A stretch of DNA of 64,000 nt from Rhizobium sp. R635 (GTDB lineage: Bacteria; Pseudomonadota; Alphaproteobacteria; Rhizobiales; Rhizobiaceae). Location: the NCBI RefSeq assembly GCF_002211285.1, contig NZ_LOKX01000020.1:1-64000 (forward strand), given 5' to 3'. Below, piece by piece: positions 8,397-16,273 of the stretch; position 1 is the first letter of the stretch; every line of letters begins with the position of its first letter. Under the pieces are notes generated by a model. It saw only the letters and a list, made by a program, of their open reading frames with translations. It searched no databases and was not told where the DNA came from. The translations under genes and the position numbers were made by a program.

Positions 8397-9245
8397 TCAC
8401 AGCATCTCCAGCGGCTTTTTCCCTGCCGGCGGCGGGAAGGAGGCGTCGAGCGCTTCCCAGTCCTCGTCGGTGATCTCAAGCGAGACACAGTCGCGGTTTT
8501 CGCGAACGCGTTCGGCATTCGAGGTCTTCGGAATGACGATGACGCCGTCGCGTTCGAGCAGGAAGGCGAGCGCCAGTTGCGCCGGCGTCGCCTGATAGGC
8601 CTTGGCGATGCGGATCAGCTCCGCATTGTGGAGGATATGGCCCTGCTCGATCGGGGAATAAGCCATGACAGGAATGCCGCGGCTTTGGCACCAGGGCAGC
8701 AGATCATACTCGATGCCGCGGCGGGAGAGGTTGTAGAGCACCTGGTTGGCGGCGACATTGGCGTCGTCGGGCACGCCGAGCAGTTCCACCATGTCGTCGG
8801 TGTCGAAGTTGGAGACGCCCCAGGCGCCGATCTTGCCGGAGGACTTCAGCGTCTCAAAGGCGGCGACGGTTTCTGCGAGCGGATAGTTGCCGCGCCAGTG
8901 CAGGAGATAAAGATCGATGCGGTCGGTGCCGAGGCGCTGGAGGCTGTGTTCGCAGGCCTCGATCGTGCCTTTCAGGCTGGCATTCCACGGATAGACCTTG
9001 CTGACGATGAAGACCTCGTCGCGCCGTCCCTTGATCGCCTGGCCGACGATCTCCTCGGCGCCGCCGTCGCCATACATTTCGGCGGTGTCGATCAGCGTCA
9101 TGCCGAGATCGATGCCGGCCCTGAGGCTTTCGATCTCGGCCCTGGCATGGCCGGCATCCTCGCCCATGGCCCAGCTTCCCTGGCCGAGCGCCGGCACATC
9201 TGTGCCGTTCGGGAATGTGATCGATGGGATAGGGTCGTCCTGCAT
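8397..9245 (-). CDS. Aldo/keto reductase
   Basis: The 282-residue product is a TIM-barrel NADPH-dependent oxidoreductase of the AKR superfamily. The catalytic Asp and Tyr lie in [13 protein letters not shown], followed by the lysine of [13 protein letters not shown] and the active-site HWRGN segment. The nucleotide-binding end [18 protein letters not shown] is intact. I start at MQDDPIPS (9245); the longer frame to 9302 is translated from the palindromic repeat upstream and is not protein-like. It stands alone between two repeat-containing gaps. Physiological substrate is not deducible. Confidence 0.9.
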   Translation of the reverse strand: MQDDPIPSITFPNGTDVPALGQGSWAMGEDAGHARAEIESLRAGIDLGMTLIDTAEMYGDGGAEEIVGQAIKGRRDEVFIVSKVYPWNASLKGTIEACEHSLQRLGTDRIDLYLLHWRGNYPLAETVAAFETLKSSGKIGAWGVSNFDTDDMVELLGVPDDANVAANQVLYNLSRRGIEYDLLPWCQSRGIPVMAYSPIEQGHILHNAELIRIAKAYQATPAQLALAFLLERDGVIVIPKTSNAERVRENRDCVSLEITDEDWEALDASFPPPAGKKPLEML

Positions 9246-9256
9246 GGTCTTGATCC

Positions 9257-9308
9257 TAGAGCATGATGCCGAAAAGTGTGCGCGGTTTTCGGACGACATC
9301 ATGCTCTA
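9257..9308. repeat. GAGCATGATG palindromic intergenic repeat
   Basis: TAGAGCATGATG (9257-9268) is inverted as CATCATGCTCTA (9297-9308), enclosing GCCGAAAAGTGTGCGCGGTTTTCGG. It is a 52-bp palindrome immediately upstream of the aldo/keto reductase. Related units occur at 105-153 and 63321-63424. Confidence 0.7.
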
Positions 9309-9319
9309 ACTCTTTAATT

Positions 9320-9369
9320 GAGAACAGGATTCAGATTTTAAGCCAACGGGCCTAAATCATCCTGTTCTC
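9320..9369. repeat. GAGAACAGGAT palindromic intergenic repeat
   Basis: GAGAACAGGAT (9320-9330) is inverted as ATCCTGTTCTC (9359-9369). The inner sequence also pairs partly (TTTTA-AGCC/GGCC-TAAA). It sits 11 bp from the previous palindrome; both are probably dispersed repeat units of the genome. Confidence 0.6.
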
Positions 9370-9507
9370 GGCAAGAGATTGGGCTGCGCCGCTATCTTTC
9401 AAGTAATCCTGTCACCATGACAATGATGCAATGGCATCGGCGATTTAGGGCAATTATGCTGACCTAAATAATGCGGGCTGCTGGAAAAGCCCGCTTCGGG
9501 AGGCCGC

Positions 9508-10101
9508 ATGCCGCTGGATACGTTTCTCGCCCTCGTTCTCTTCGCCTTCACGACGTCGATCACGCCGGGGCCGAACAATATGATGCTCTTCGCCTCGGGC
9601 GTTAATTTCGGCTTCCGCAGGACGATCCCGCATATGTTCGGCATCGGTGCCGGCTTTTTCTCGCTGCTGATCGGCGTCGGTTTCGGACTCGGGGCGCTGC
9701 TGCACACGATGCCCGTAGTCTATACGGCGCTGAAGTTTACCGGCGGCGGCTATCTCGTCTGGATCGCCTGGAAGATCGCCTCGTCGCGCTCGCTCAGCGA
9801 AGGCAAGAGCGGTGCGGCGCCGATGTCCTTCGTCTCGGCGGCGGCTTTCCAATGGATCAATCCGAAAGCCTGGGTGATGGCCGTCACCGCGATGGCGACG
9901 TATACCAATCCCGAGCTTTACCTCTTGAGCGTGCTGATCGTCGGCCTGGCTTTCGCGGTGGTCAACGTGCCGAGCGTTTCGACCTGGGCGGGCTTCGGCT
10001 CGGCTCTGCGGGAATGGCTTTCCGATCCGGTGCGGCTGAAATGGTTCAATATCACCATGGCCGTGCTTCTGGTGGCGAGTCTCTGGCCGATGCTAAAATA
10101 G
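9508..10101 (+). CDS. LysE family translocator
   Basis: This 197-residue membrane protein is a second LysE/RhtB exporter. It shows TSITPGPNNMMLFASGVNFG at the N-terminus and FQWINPKAWVMAVTAMATY in the middle. The Shine-Dalgarno region is CGGGAGG just before the ATG. It is more like the threonine/homoserine-type branch than the exporter at 1742, judged by the NNMML signature only. It is convergent with the DUF2269 gene, and their 3' ends overlap by 9 bp. Confidence 0.9.
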   Translation: MPLDTFLALVLFAFTTSITPGPNNMMLFASGVNFGFRRTIPHMFGIGAGFFSLLIGVGFGLGALLHTMPVVYTALKFTGGGYLVWIAWKIASSRSLSEGKSGAAPMSFVSAAAFQWINPKAWVMAVTAMATYTNPELYLLSVLIVGLAFAVVNVPSVSTWAGFGSALREWLSDPVRLKWFNITMAVLLVASLWPMLK

Positions 10102-10569
10102 AGCGATCGACGGTTTCGTCAGCATCAGCCAGAAAATGCCGAGGACGGCTGCGAAGGCCGGAAAGCCGAAAACGAACCAGATGTGGTAGAGGCTGTCATA
10201 GCTCGGCGGCAGGGCGCTTCCCGAGCTTGCCGCGGCGCGGGCGAGATTGCGCAGCTGGATCTGAATCCAGACGACCGGCAGCCAGAACAGGCCGGTCACG
10301 ACATAAAGCAGCAGCGACAGCGCAATCCAGCCCTCCGACAGGTCCCAGCCGATCGACCGTGCCAGGAGATAGCCGGTGACGGGCTGGAGAAGGGCGGCGG
10401 TCGCCGTGAAGACGGTGTCGGCGATGACGACGGTTGCGGCGACATGGGCGATCAGGGCGGGATCACGCGTGCGGTGCGCCATCACCATGAAAAAGGCGAT
10501 GCCGGCGCCGGTTCCGAAGAGCACGGTCGCGCCGATGACATGGGCAAGCAGCAGCCATTGCTCGAGCAT
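10093..10569 (-). CDS. DUF2269-type integral membrane protein
   Basis: The 158-residue protein has four predicted membrane segments, starting LLLAHVIGATVLFGTGAGIAFFMVM. H9, inside the first segment, and conserved basic residues such as AHRTRDP match the DUF2269 family of four-helix proteins of unknown function. Its ATG overlaps the stop of the SDR-DoxX gene by one base (TGATG), so the two are translationally coupled. The partner has a DoxX-like membrane domain, which suggests the two proteins act together at the membrane. Confidence 0.75.
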   Translation of the reverse strand: MLEQWLLLAHVIGATVLFGTGAGIAFFMVMAHRTRDPALIAHVAATVVIADTVFTATAALLQPVTGYLLARSIGWDLSEGWIALSLLLYVVTGLFWLPVVWIQIQLRNLARAAASSGSALPPSYDSLYHIWFVFGFPAFAAVLGIFWLMLTKPSIALF

Positions 10570-11840
10570 CAGCGTTCATCCAGGGTGGCAAGGGCCGTGA
10601 GCGTCAGCAGGATCGATGGCAGCACCTTGACGAGCGGACCGAGCGGATCGAGCCAGAGGGCGGGTTCGAGAAGTGTGCCGCCCGTGAGATAGGCCAATGA
10701 GACGGCCAGCATGCCGAGAAGGGCGTGTCCGGCGAGCGGGCGGACAAGGACGGCGGCGCCGAGCGCGATGTCGATGAGGCAGGTGAGAAACGTCAGCGCC
10801 ATTGCCGCCGCATCGGGCATGAAGGGCAGGAAATGCGCGGATGCCTTCTCCAATGCCAGCAGCGGGATCAGGCCGGAGAGCAGCCAGAAGGCCGACAGGC
10901 CCGTTATGACCAGCGGCTTCAGGAGATAGAGCCTGGCGAACCAGAGATCCTGCACGCCGGAGGGATTGGCCGAAAGCGTCGCTGCCGCGGATGTCGCGGC
11001 AAGGCCGCTCTCCGCCTTCGCGCTTTTGACACCTTCGGACATGACGGTCATCGCCGTCGAGCGCAGCGGCGACCGCCAGCCGAGCAGGCCTGCGGCATCG
11101 GCGAGCCAGGTCACCGGCCGCGCAAGCCAGGCGCCAAGGGAAATCACGCGGGCGGGCGGCAGGCCCAGCCATTGCCGGTGCAGGCGCACGAGATCGGCGA
11201 GCGTCAGCACCTCGTCGGCGGCAAGAACGATATCTCCGCGCAGATCGCCTGAAACCGCCTGCGATACGGCTTCCGCCACGTCGTCCACCGACAATGTTTC
11301 GACCGGGCTTTGCGCATGGGTGAGCGGCAGCGTCAGGGGAAAGGCGGCCAGCGCCCGGATGAGCGACGAGCCGCCATGGGCATTGCGGCCGAGAACGAGG
11401 GCAGGGCGCAGGATGAGGTGAGGCAGGCCGCTTGCCGCCAGCGCTTCGTCGGCCCGCCGCTTGGTGGCGAGGAAGGGCAGATCGCCGGCCGCGCCCGCCG
11501 TCCTTGCCGATATCTGCACGATCAGAGGCTGTGAGCGTTTCGCGGCGGCATAGAGCGCCAGCATCGCATCCGCCTGAGTGGCCGCCAGATCGTCCGACAG
11601 GCCATCCTGCAGCGCGCCGGCGCAATTGATGACGGCATGCTGGCCTTGGAGGAGCTCTTCCCAATCCTCGGGTTTCGTCATGCGCGAGAGATCGGCCCGC
11701 CGCCAGTTTATCGCAGGCTGCTTCAGGTTCGCCCGCGCGGGATTGCGGCCAAGCCCGGTCACGGCATGCCCATCGGCCGCAAGCCGGGCAGCGACGACGG
11801 AGCCTATGAAGCCGGTTGCGCCGAGAATCAGGATGTTCAT
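10569..11840 (-). CDS. NAD(P)-binding SDR protein fused to a DoxX-like membrane domain
   Basis: Residues 1-280 form an extended SDR/NmrA-type Rossmann domain, with GATGFIGS at residues 7-14 and a TGLGRNP second strand. Residues ~300-423 contain four hydrophobic segments of the DoxX-like type. This fusion is a recognised family (complex I NDUFA9-like/SDR with DoxX tail), but the reaction is unknown. It is the first gene of a two-gene operon with the DUF2269 protein. Upstream lies only the RIME region, so its promoter is in 11841-11960. Confidence 0.85.
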   Translation of the reverse strand: MNILILGATGFIGSVVAARLAADGHAVTGLGRNPARANLKQPAINWRRADLSRMTKPEDWEELLQGQHAVINCAGALQDGLSDDLAATQADAMLALYAAAKRSQPLIVQISARTAGAAGDLPFLATKRRADEALAASGLPHLILRPALVLGRNAHGGSSLIRALAAFPLTLPLTHAQSPVETLSVDDVAEAVSQAVSGDLRGDIVLAADEVLTLADLVRLHRQWLGLPPARVISLGAWLARPVTWLADAAGLLGWRSPLRSTAMTVMSEGVKSAKAESGLAATSAAATLSANPSGVQDLWFARLYLLKPLVITGLSAFWLLSGLIPLLALEKASAHFLPFMPDAAAMALTFLTCLIDIALGAAVLVRPLAGHALLGMLAVSLAYLTGGTLLEPALWLDPLGPLVKVLPSILLTLTALATLDER

Positions 11841-11966
11841 GGCAGGAGATTAGCGGAAAAGTTTGAGGGGGATAGGAGGGCTTGGCGGGGGCGTGGGGTG
11901 TGATAGAAAGAGAAGAGATGTTTATACGAGGATGCTTTGAGGAAGGGCGGGGCCTTGCCGCGAGTC

Positions 11967-12160
11967 CCCTTCTACCCAGCGGGGGTCCGAAGGACGGGCG
12001 AGACCCGTGGCTCGCCCCGGTCGGTGGCCCGAAGGGTCGGATGAGGGGGCGGCAGGCACGCCGTTCATTACCCTTCGTTTGACTCAACACATTGGCGGAT
12101 CTGCCGTGTGGCCCCCTCATCCGCCTGCCGGCACCTTCTCCCCGCTGGGTAGAAGGGGTG
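11967..12160. repeat. Composite RIME-type element upstream of the nitrile hydratase operon
   Basis: A left copy (about 11967-12060) and an inverted right copy (about 12104-12160) are separated by about 45 bp. The right copy contains CCCCTCATCCGCCTGCCGGC and CTTCTCCCCGCTGGGTAGAAG. The nitrile hydratase start is 62 bp beyond it, so the operon promoter must lie inside or very near the element. No gene is visible in 11841-12222. Confidence 0.7.
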
Positions 12161-12222
12161 TCCGGGCCGCCGCCGAGAGAAGAAACGGACGCCGCTATCT
12201 GCCGTTCCGGGAGGACATCGCC

Positions 12223-12846
12223 TTGCATGATCACGACCACCATCAAGATCACGACAACCACTATTCCGACATGCAAGCCCGCGTCAAAGCGCTGGAGACG
12301 CTGCTGACGGAGAAGGGGTTGATCGATCCGGCGGCGATCGATGCGATTGTCGAGACTTATGAGACGAAGGTGGGGCCGCGCAATGGCGCGCGTGTCGTCG
12401 CGAAAGCCTGGAGCGATCCGGAATTCGCGGACTGGCTGAAGCGCGATGCGACGGCGGCGATTGCGAGCCTTGGGTTTACCGGCCGGCAGGGCGAGCACAT
12501 GCGCGCCGTCTTCAATACATCAGACACCCATAACCTCATCGTCTGCACGCTCTGCTCCTGTTATCCCTGGTCGGTGCTCGGCCTGCCGCCGGTCTGGTAC
12601 AAGGCGCCGGCCTATCGCTCGCGCGCCGTCATCGATCCGCGAGGCGTGCTGGCCGAGTTCGGGTTGGTGCTGCCCGAGGAGAAGAAGATCCGCGTCTGGG
12701 ATTCGACGGCGGAACTGCGCTATCTCGTCATCCCCGAGCGGCCCAAGGGTACGGAAGGCATGGATGAGGCCGCATTGGCCGATCTCGTCAGCCGCAATGC
12801 GATGATCGGCACGGCTGTTGCAGGCAGCCCGGAGGCTCTGTCATGA
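12223..12846 (+). CDS. nthA: Nitrile hydratase alpha subunit (cobalt type)
   Basis: The alpha subunit of nitrile hydratase converts nitriles to amides. The metal-binding claw is C108-T-L-C111-S-C113 followed by YPW. Threonine rather than serine after the first cysteine is the cobalt-type signature. [13 protein letters not shown] and [16 protein letters not shown] are further hallmarks. I use a TTG start at 12223 because GGGAGGAC lies 7-14 bp upstream and the protein then begins with a His/Asp-rich segment ([12 protein letters not shown]) seen in other NHases; frame extension upstream runs through the repeat. It overlaps nthB by 4 bp (ATGA). No amidase or cobalt transporter is adjacent. Confidence 0.93.
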   Translation: MHDHDHHQDHDNHYSDMQARVKALETLLTEKGLIDPAAIDAIVETYETKVGPRNGARVVAKAWSDPEFADWLKRDATAAIASLGFTGRQGEHMRAVFNTSDTHNLIVCTLCSCYPWSVLGLPPVWYKAPAYRSRAVIDPRGVLAEFGLVLPEEKKIRVWDSTAELRYLVIPERPKGTEGMDEAALADLVSRNAMIGTAVAGSPEALS

Positions 12847-13502
12847 ACGGACCGCACGATCTCGGCGGGCAGATGGGTTTCGGGCCTGTCGCGCCCGAGA
12901 AGGACGAGCCCTATTTCCATGCGGAATGGGAAAAGCGGGCGCTCGGCATCACGCTTTCCTGCGGTGCTTTCGGCGCATGGACGATCGATGAAAGCCGGCA
13001 TGCGCGCGAAAACATTCCGCCTGCCGATTATCTCGCGGCGAGCTATTACGAGATCTGGATTCGCGGCGTCGAGACCCTGCTCGAACGGCACGGTTTTGCG
13101 ACGCGCGAGGAGCTGTTGTCCGGGCACAGGCTGCAGGATGGGACGGCGCCGAAGCGGGTGCTGAAGGCCGAGATGGTGCCGGCGGTTCTCGCGAAAGGCG
13201 GGCCATGTGATCGTCCTGTCGAGGCCGCGCCGCTCTTTGCGGCCGGCGAGGCGGTGCGGACGAGGAATTTCAATCCGGCCACCCATACGCGCCTGCCGCG
13301 CTATGCCAGGGCCAAGACCGGTATCGTCGAAGCGGTGCAGGGTTCCTTCGTCTTCCCCGACGACAATGCGCATGGCAAGGGCGAGAACCCGCAATGGCTC
13401 TATACCGTCGTCTTCGACGGCACGGAGGTCTGGGGCGAGGGTGCGGGCCCGTCGCTGACCGTATCGATCGATGCATGGGAGAGCTATCTTGAACGAGCAT
13501 GA
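12843..13502 (+). CDS. nthB: Nitrile hydratase beta subunit
   Basis: The 219-residue beta subunit pairs with the alpha subunit around the metal site. It begins [35 protein letters not shown], the usual NHase beta opening, and the C-terminal half is the SH3-like barrel (about 125-215). [17 protein letters not shown] and [21 protein letters not shown] are conserved there. Its start overlaps the end of nthA, and its end overlaps the accessory gene start by 14 bp, so the three are tightly coupled. Confidence 0.95.
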   Translation: MNGPHDLGGQMGFGPVAPEKDEPYFHAEWEKRALGITLSCGAFGAWTIDESRHARENIPPADYLAASYYEIWIRGVETLLERHGFATREELLSGHRLQDGTAPKRVLKAEMVPAVLAKGGPCDRPVEAAPLFAAGEAVRTRNFNPATHTRLPRYARAKTGIVEAVQGSFVFPDDNAHGKGENPQWLYTVVFDGTEVWGEGAGPSLTVSIDAWESYLERA

Positions 13503-13857
13503 AACACCGCCGTTGACACAATCGCCCGGCCTGCCGAAGTCACTGGAGGGTGAGCCGGTTTTTCCCGAGCCCTGGGCGGCCGATGCCTTCGCCATGACCG
13601 TGCAGCTCTACGAAAAGGGGGTCTTCACCTGGGATGATTGGACGTGGGCGCTCTCAAGGGAGCTGCATAGGGCTGGCCGGGCCGAGGATGGCAGCGATTA
13701 TTTCACCTGCTGGGTTGGCGCGCTGTCCGACATCATCGTCGACAACAACATTGTCGATATCGACGCGATCCTCGAGACGCAGGAAAGCTGGCAGCGGGCC
13801 GCGGAAGCGACGCCGCATGGCAAGCCGATCGAGCTTGCCAACGATCCGCTGCGCTGA
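13489..13857 (+). CDS. Nitrile hydratase accessory (activator) protein
   Basis: The product of about 122 residues belongs to the P14K/NhlE-like activator family, which resembles the N-terminal half of the beta subunit. In cobalt NHases this protein delivers the cobalt-loaded alpha subunit. The diagnostic region is GEPVFPEPWAADAFAMTVQLYEKGVFTWDDWTWALSREL. The likely start is TTG at 13489 (GGAGAG upstream, 14-bp overlap with nthB); an ATG at 13471 in the same frame is possible. With nthA and nthB it makes a complete operon. Confidence 0.88.
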   Translation: MNEHETPPLTQSPGLPKSLEGEPVFPEPWAADAFAMTVQLYEKGVFTWDDWTWALSRELHRAGRAEDGSDYFTCWVGALSDIIVDNNIVDIDAILETQESWQRAAEATPHGKPIELANDPLR

Positions 13858-13859
13858 CC

Positions 13860-14642
13860 TCACGACGGGAACTGCTTATAGCACTCCTCGGCCACCGCGC
13901 GCAGCGCTTCGCGCGAGATTTCGCCGGTGACGGCGTAGCCGAGTTCGCCGTCGATCCAGTAGAAGGTCTCGAGATTGCCAGAGGAGGCGAAGCGGAAGCT
14001 CGTCGTGCGGTTTTCCCGATTGCGGCCGACCATGACGGTCAGGCGCTCGCCGGCCTGGTTCTCGTACATGAACATGGCGCCCGGTTTGCCGTCGACCGGC
14101 AGCAGGCGGCCGCCGACCAGCTTGAAGCCGAGCGGCTGCAGGTTCGGGATCTTGAGGTTTTCGATCGCCAGGCGCTTGCCGAGCCAGGTGGCGAGATGGG
14201 CCTCTTCGTCGGCGAACACCTCGACGGGATGGCGGACCTCGGCGGCATAGACGGTAAAGGCGGTCTCGGCCTGTTTCGGGAAGGTTTCGGAGCCGGCAAG
14301 CTGCAGATCCGGCCTTTCCAGGAGGGCCGGCCCGTAATGGCCGCTGACGGCGCCGAGGGCGAAGACGATGAGCGCCGCGGCTGCTGCTGCCCAGCTCTTC
14401 CGCGCGGATGAAGTCACGCGCGGGGGCGCGACGAGCAGGGGATCGCTATCCCTGGGCTTTTCGTAACCGGCAAAAAGGGAACGGATGCCTGTGTTCTGCG
14501 CCTGCCATTCGGCGACCATCGCCGCTTCGTCCGGATTGTCGGCGAGGTAGGCCTCGATGCGCGCGCGGGCCGTTTCCGGCAGTTGCCCGTCGGCATAGGC
14601 GTGGAGATCGGCTTCGGTGACGATCGGGTTGGTTTCGTTCAT
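13860..14642 (-). CDS. Membrane anti-sigma factor
   Basis: This 260-residue protein has a short N-terminal anti-sigma region (TEADLHAYADGQLPETARARIEAYL, residues 9-33). One membrane helix follows at about 85-105 (SWAAAAAALIVFALGAVSGHYG), then a periplasmic domain. That layout matches membrane anti-sigma regulators that hold ECF sigma factors. Its ATG overlaps the sigma gene stop by 4 bp (ATGA). The periplasmic part (about 106-260) presumably senses the inducing signal; no HXXXCXXC zinc motif is present. Confidence 0.85.
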   Translation of the reverse strand: MNETNPIVTEADLHAYADGQLPETARARIEAYLADNPDEAAMVAEWQAQNTGIRSLFAGYEKPRDSDPLLVAPPRVTSSARKSWAAAAAALIVFALGAVSGHYGPALLERPDLQLAGSETFPKQAETAFTVYAAEVRHPVEVFADEEAHLATWLGKRLAIENLKIPNLQPLGFKLVGGRLLPVDGKPGAMFMYENQAGERLTVMVGRNRENRTTSFRFASSGNLETFYWIDGELGYAVTGEISREALRAVAEECYKQFPS

Positions 14643-15154
14643 TTCGGTCTCCGAAGCGTAATGACGTTATCGGCCTTCAGATGCTCGGCGACGCGCCGGC
14701 GGGCGCGCGACAGGCGCGACATCACGGTGCCGATCGGAATATCGAGCGCGGCGGCGACTTCGCTGTAGCTGTATCCCTCGATGACCACGAGCATCAGCAC
14801 GGCGCGGTGCTCCTCCGAAAGGCTGTTCAGCGCATCGTTGAGCCGGGCGCGCTCCAGCGGATCGGCCGGCGGTTCGGGCGATGCCATATCTTCTGCTGCG
14901 TCGAGCTCGACCAGGCCGTCGCGCGCCTTGCCGCGCCGGCCGTTGCGATAGAGATTGGTCATGATGGTCAGAACCCAGCCGCGCAGGTTGAGGCCGCGCC
15001 ATTGGCCGCGGCGCGCCAGAATCTTCTCGACACAGTCCTGGAGCAAATCCTCGCCATCGGCATCCGAGCGCGTCAGGCTGCGCGAATAGCGCCTGAGCGA
15101 GGGCAGGAGGGCCAGGATCTGGCCCTCGAATGTTTCGGGTGCGGGTGTTTTCAC
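14639..15154 (-). CDS. ECF-type RNA polymerase sigma factor
   Basis: The 171-residue sigma-70 family protein contains region 2 (ILALLPSLRRYSRSLTRSDADGEDLLQDCVEKILAR) and region 4 (LSEEHRAVLMLVVIEGYSYSEVAAALDIPIGTVMSRLSRARR). The start is a GTG at 15154; the frame continuing upstream to 15331 is antisense to the COG4315 gene and is not sigma-like. The gene lies 16 bp behind the COG4315 gene and overlaps the anti-sigma gene, giving a three-gene unit. ECF units often autoregulate, but I did not identify a promoter. Confidence 0.9.
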   Translation of the reverse strand: MKTPAPETFEGQILALLPSLRRYSRSLTRSDADGEDLLQDCVEKILARRGQWRGLNLRGWVLTIMTNLYRNGRRGKARDGLVELDAAEDMASPEPPADPLERARLNDALNSLSEEHRAVLMLVVIEGYSYSEVAAALDIPIGTVMSRLSRARRRVAEHLKADNVITLRRPK

Positions 15155-15170
15155 GCCGGTTCTCTTGGCG

Positions 15171-15551
15171 TTACGGCTTGGCGAGATCCCAATTGCCGCC
15201 GACGCCGTCGCCGGTGATGTCGCCGGCCTTCTTGTCCTTGACCCAGTAATAGAGCGGCATGCCGTCCTTGGCCCATTGCTTCGTGCCGTCCTTGCGTTCG
15301 ATGATCGAATATGCACCATCGGCCTTGGCATCGGAAGCCGCCATCAGCGGGGGCCAGTTCTTGGCGCAATCGTCGTAGCAGTTGGAAACGCCCTTGGCGT
15401 CCTTCTTGAAGGTGTAGAGGGTCATGTCGTTTTCGCCGGCAAGCACCTTGCCCTTGGCGGATTCGACTTCCTTGACGGGAGGGGCGGCAAAAGCCGCGGT
15501 CGCGGCAAGGGCGGCTGCGGCTGCGACGGACAGGAATTTCACGGATGTCAT
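15171..15551 (-). CDS. Secreted COG4315-type repeat protein
   Basis: The 126-residue protein starts with a signal peptide (MTSVKFLSVAAAAALAATAAFA, cleavage after AFA). The repeated pattern MTLYTFKKD...C.DDCAKNWPP and MPLYYWVKDKKAGDITGDGVGG is that of COG4315, predicted secreted proteins of unknown function. No lipobox cysteine is present. The GGAGAGA ribosome site 5-11 bp before the ATG fixes the start. It is the first gene of the unit with the ECF sigma and its anti-sigma. Confidence 0.85.
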   Translation of the reverse strand: MTSVKFLSVAAAAALAATAAFAAPPVKEVESAKGKVLAGENDMTLYTFKKDAKGVSNCYDDCAKNWPPLMAASDAKADGAYSIIERKDGTKQWAKDGMPLYYWVKDKKAGDITGDGVGGNWDLAKP

Positions 15552-15714
15552 GATGTCTCTCCTCAGGTTGGGCACGCAATGCTGCGATACCTGAGATGAG
15601 ACACGGGACGAGGCGGTTTTATTCCCCATAGAGCGAAAATAGTCGTCGCAAGGGAAGCGCCCACAGTTCAGCGCCACAGGCTGCCCCGGCAGATCATTTA
15701 CATCACGCCGTTTT

Positions 15715-15733
15715 GCGGATATCCTATATCCTT
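15715..15733. promoter_or_regulatory. Rrf2-type operator copy 1 (autoregulatory)
   Basis: GCGGATAT-CCT-ATATCCTT matches AAGGATAT-N3-ATATCCTT at 14 of 16 arm bases. It lies 38 bp upstream of the Rrf2 gene. The perfect version of the same 19-bp palindrome stands before the AhpD-like operon at 19644-19662. Confidence 0.7.
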
Positions 15734-15770
15734 AATCTGGTTCGCGGAACCAGCCATTACGAGTTGCTGA

Positions 15771-16259
15771 ATGATCCTGAAAAGCCAGGTCGAGTGGGCG
15801 CTGCATTGCTGCGCCATTCTCGCGGGCCTGCCCGAGGGCAGGTATCTCTCCACCAAGGCGCTCGCCGAGCTTCATGGTCTGCCGAAGGAGTATCTCTCCA
15901 AGGCGCTGCAAAGCCTTTCGCAAGCCTCCCTCGTCGATACCACACTCGGCCCGAGCGGCGGCTACAGGCTGGCGAGATCTCCCTCCGAGATCAACTTCCT
16001 CGACATCGTCGAAGCGGTCGAGGGAAAGGCGCGCAGCTTCACCTGCACGAACATCCGCGAGAACAACCCGTGCCGGCCGGCCGGCTATTGCGACAGCAAG
16101 CCTTGCGCCGTCGCCCGCATCATGTGGCAAGCCGACGAGGCCTGGCGCGATACGCTGAGGCGCGTCCGCCTCTCCGATCTCGTCGATACCCTGTCCGAGG
16201 ACGTGCGGCCGGACATCTGGCAGAGCACCTTCGAATGGGTACTGAAGCGCGCCGGCTGA
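15771..16259 (+). CDS. Rrf2 family transcriptional regulator with cysteine cluster
   Basis: The 162-residue regulator has an N-terminal winged helix (residues 1-80, with YLSTKALAELHGLPKEYLSKALQSL) and the Rrf2 signature GPSGGYRLARSPSEINFLDIVEAVEG. Four cysteines follow in C-x8-C-x6-C-x5-C spacing (about residues 94-116), which could bind an iron-sulfur cluster or sense thiol stress, as in IscR, NsrR and RirA relatives. Its own promoter region and that of the 19626-17840 operon share the same operator, so it probably controls both. The signal it senses is unknown. Confidence 0.88.
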   Translation: MILKSQVEWALHCCAILAGLPEGRYLSTKALAELHGLPKEYLSKALQSLSQASLVDTTLGPSGGYRLARSPSEINFLDIVEAVEGKARSFTCTNIRENNPCRPAGYCDSKPCAVARIMWQADEAWRDTLRRVRLSDLVDTLSEDVRPDIWQSTFEWVLKRAG

Positions 16260-16273
16260 GAGGCGGCGAATCT

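Noticed and set aside
9246..9302. N-terminal extension of the first aldo/keto reductase
   Set aside because: The extra residues are translated from a palindromic repeat, and the family begins at MQDDPIPS.
10576..12498. A 640-codon minus-strand frame covering the SDR-DoxX gene and the nitrile hydratase start
   Set aside because: It is Arg/Pro-rich noise running through a repeat and antisense to nthA; the real gene uses another frame.
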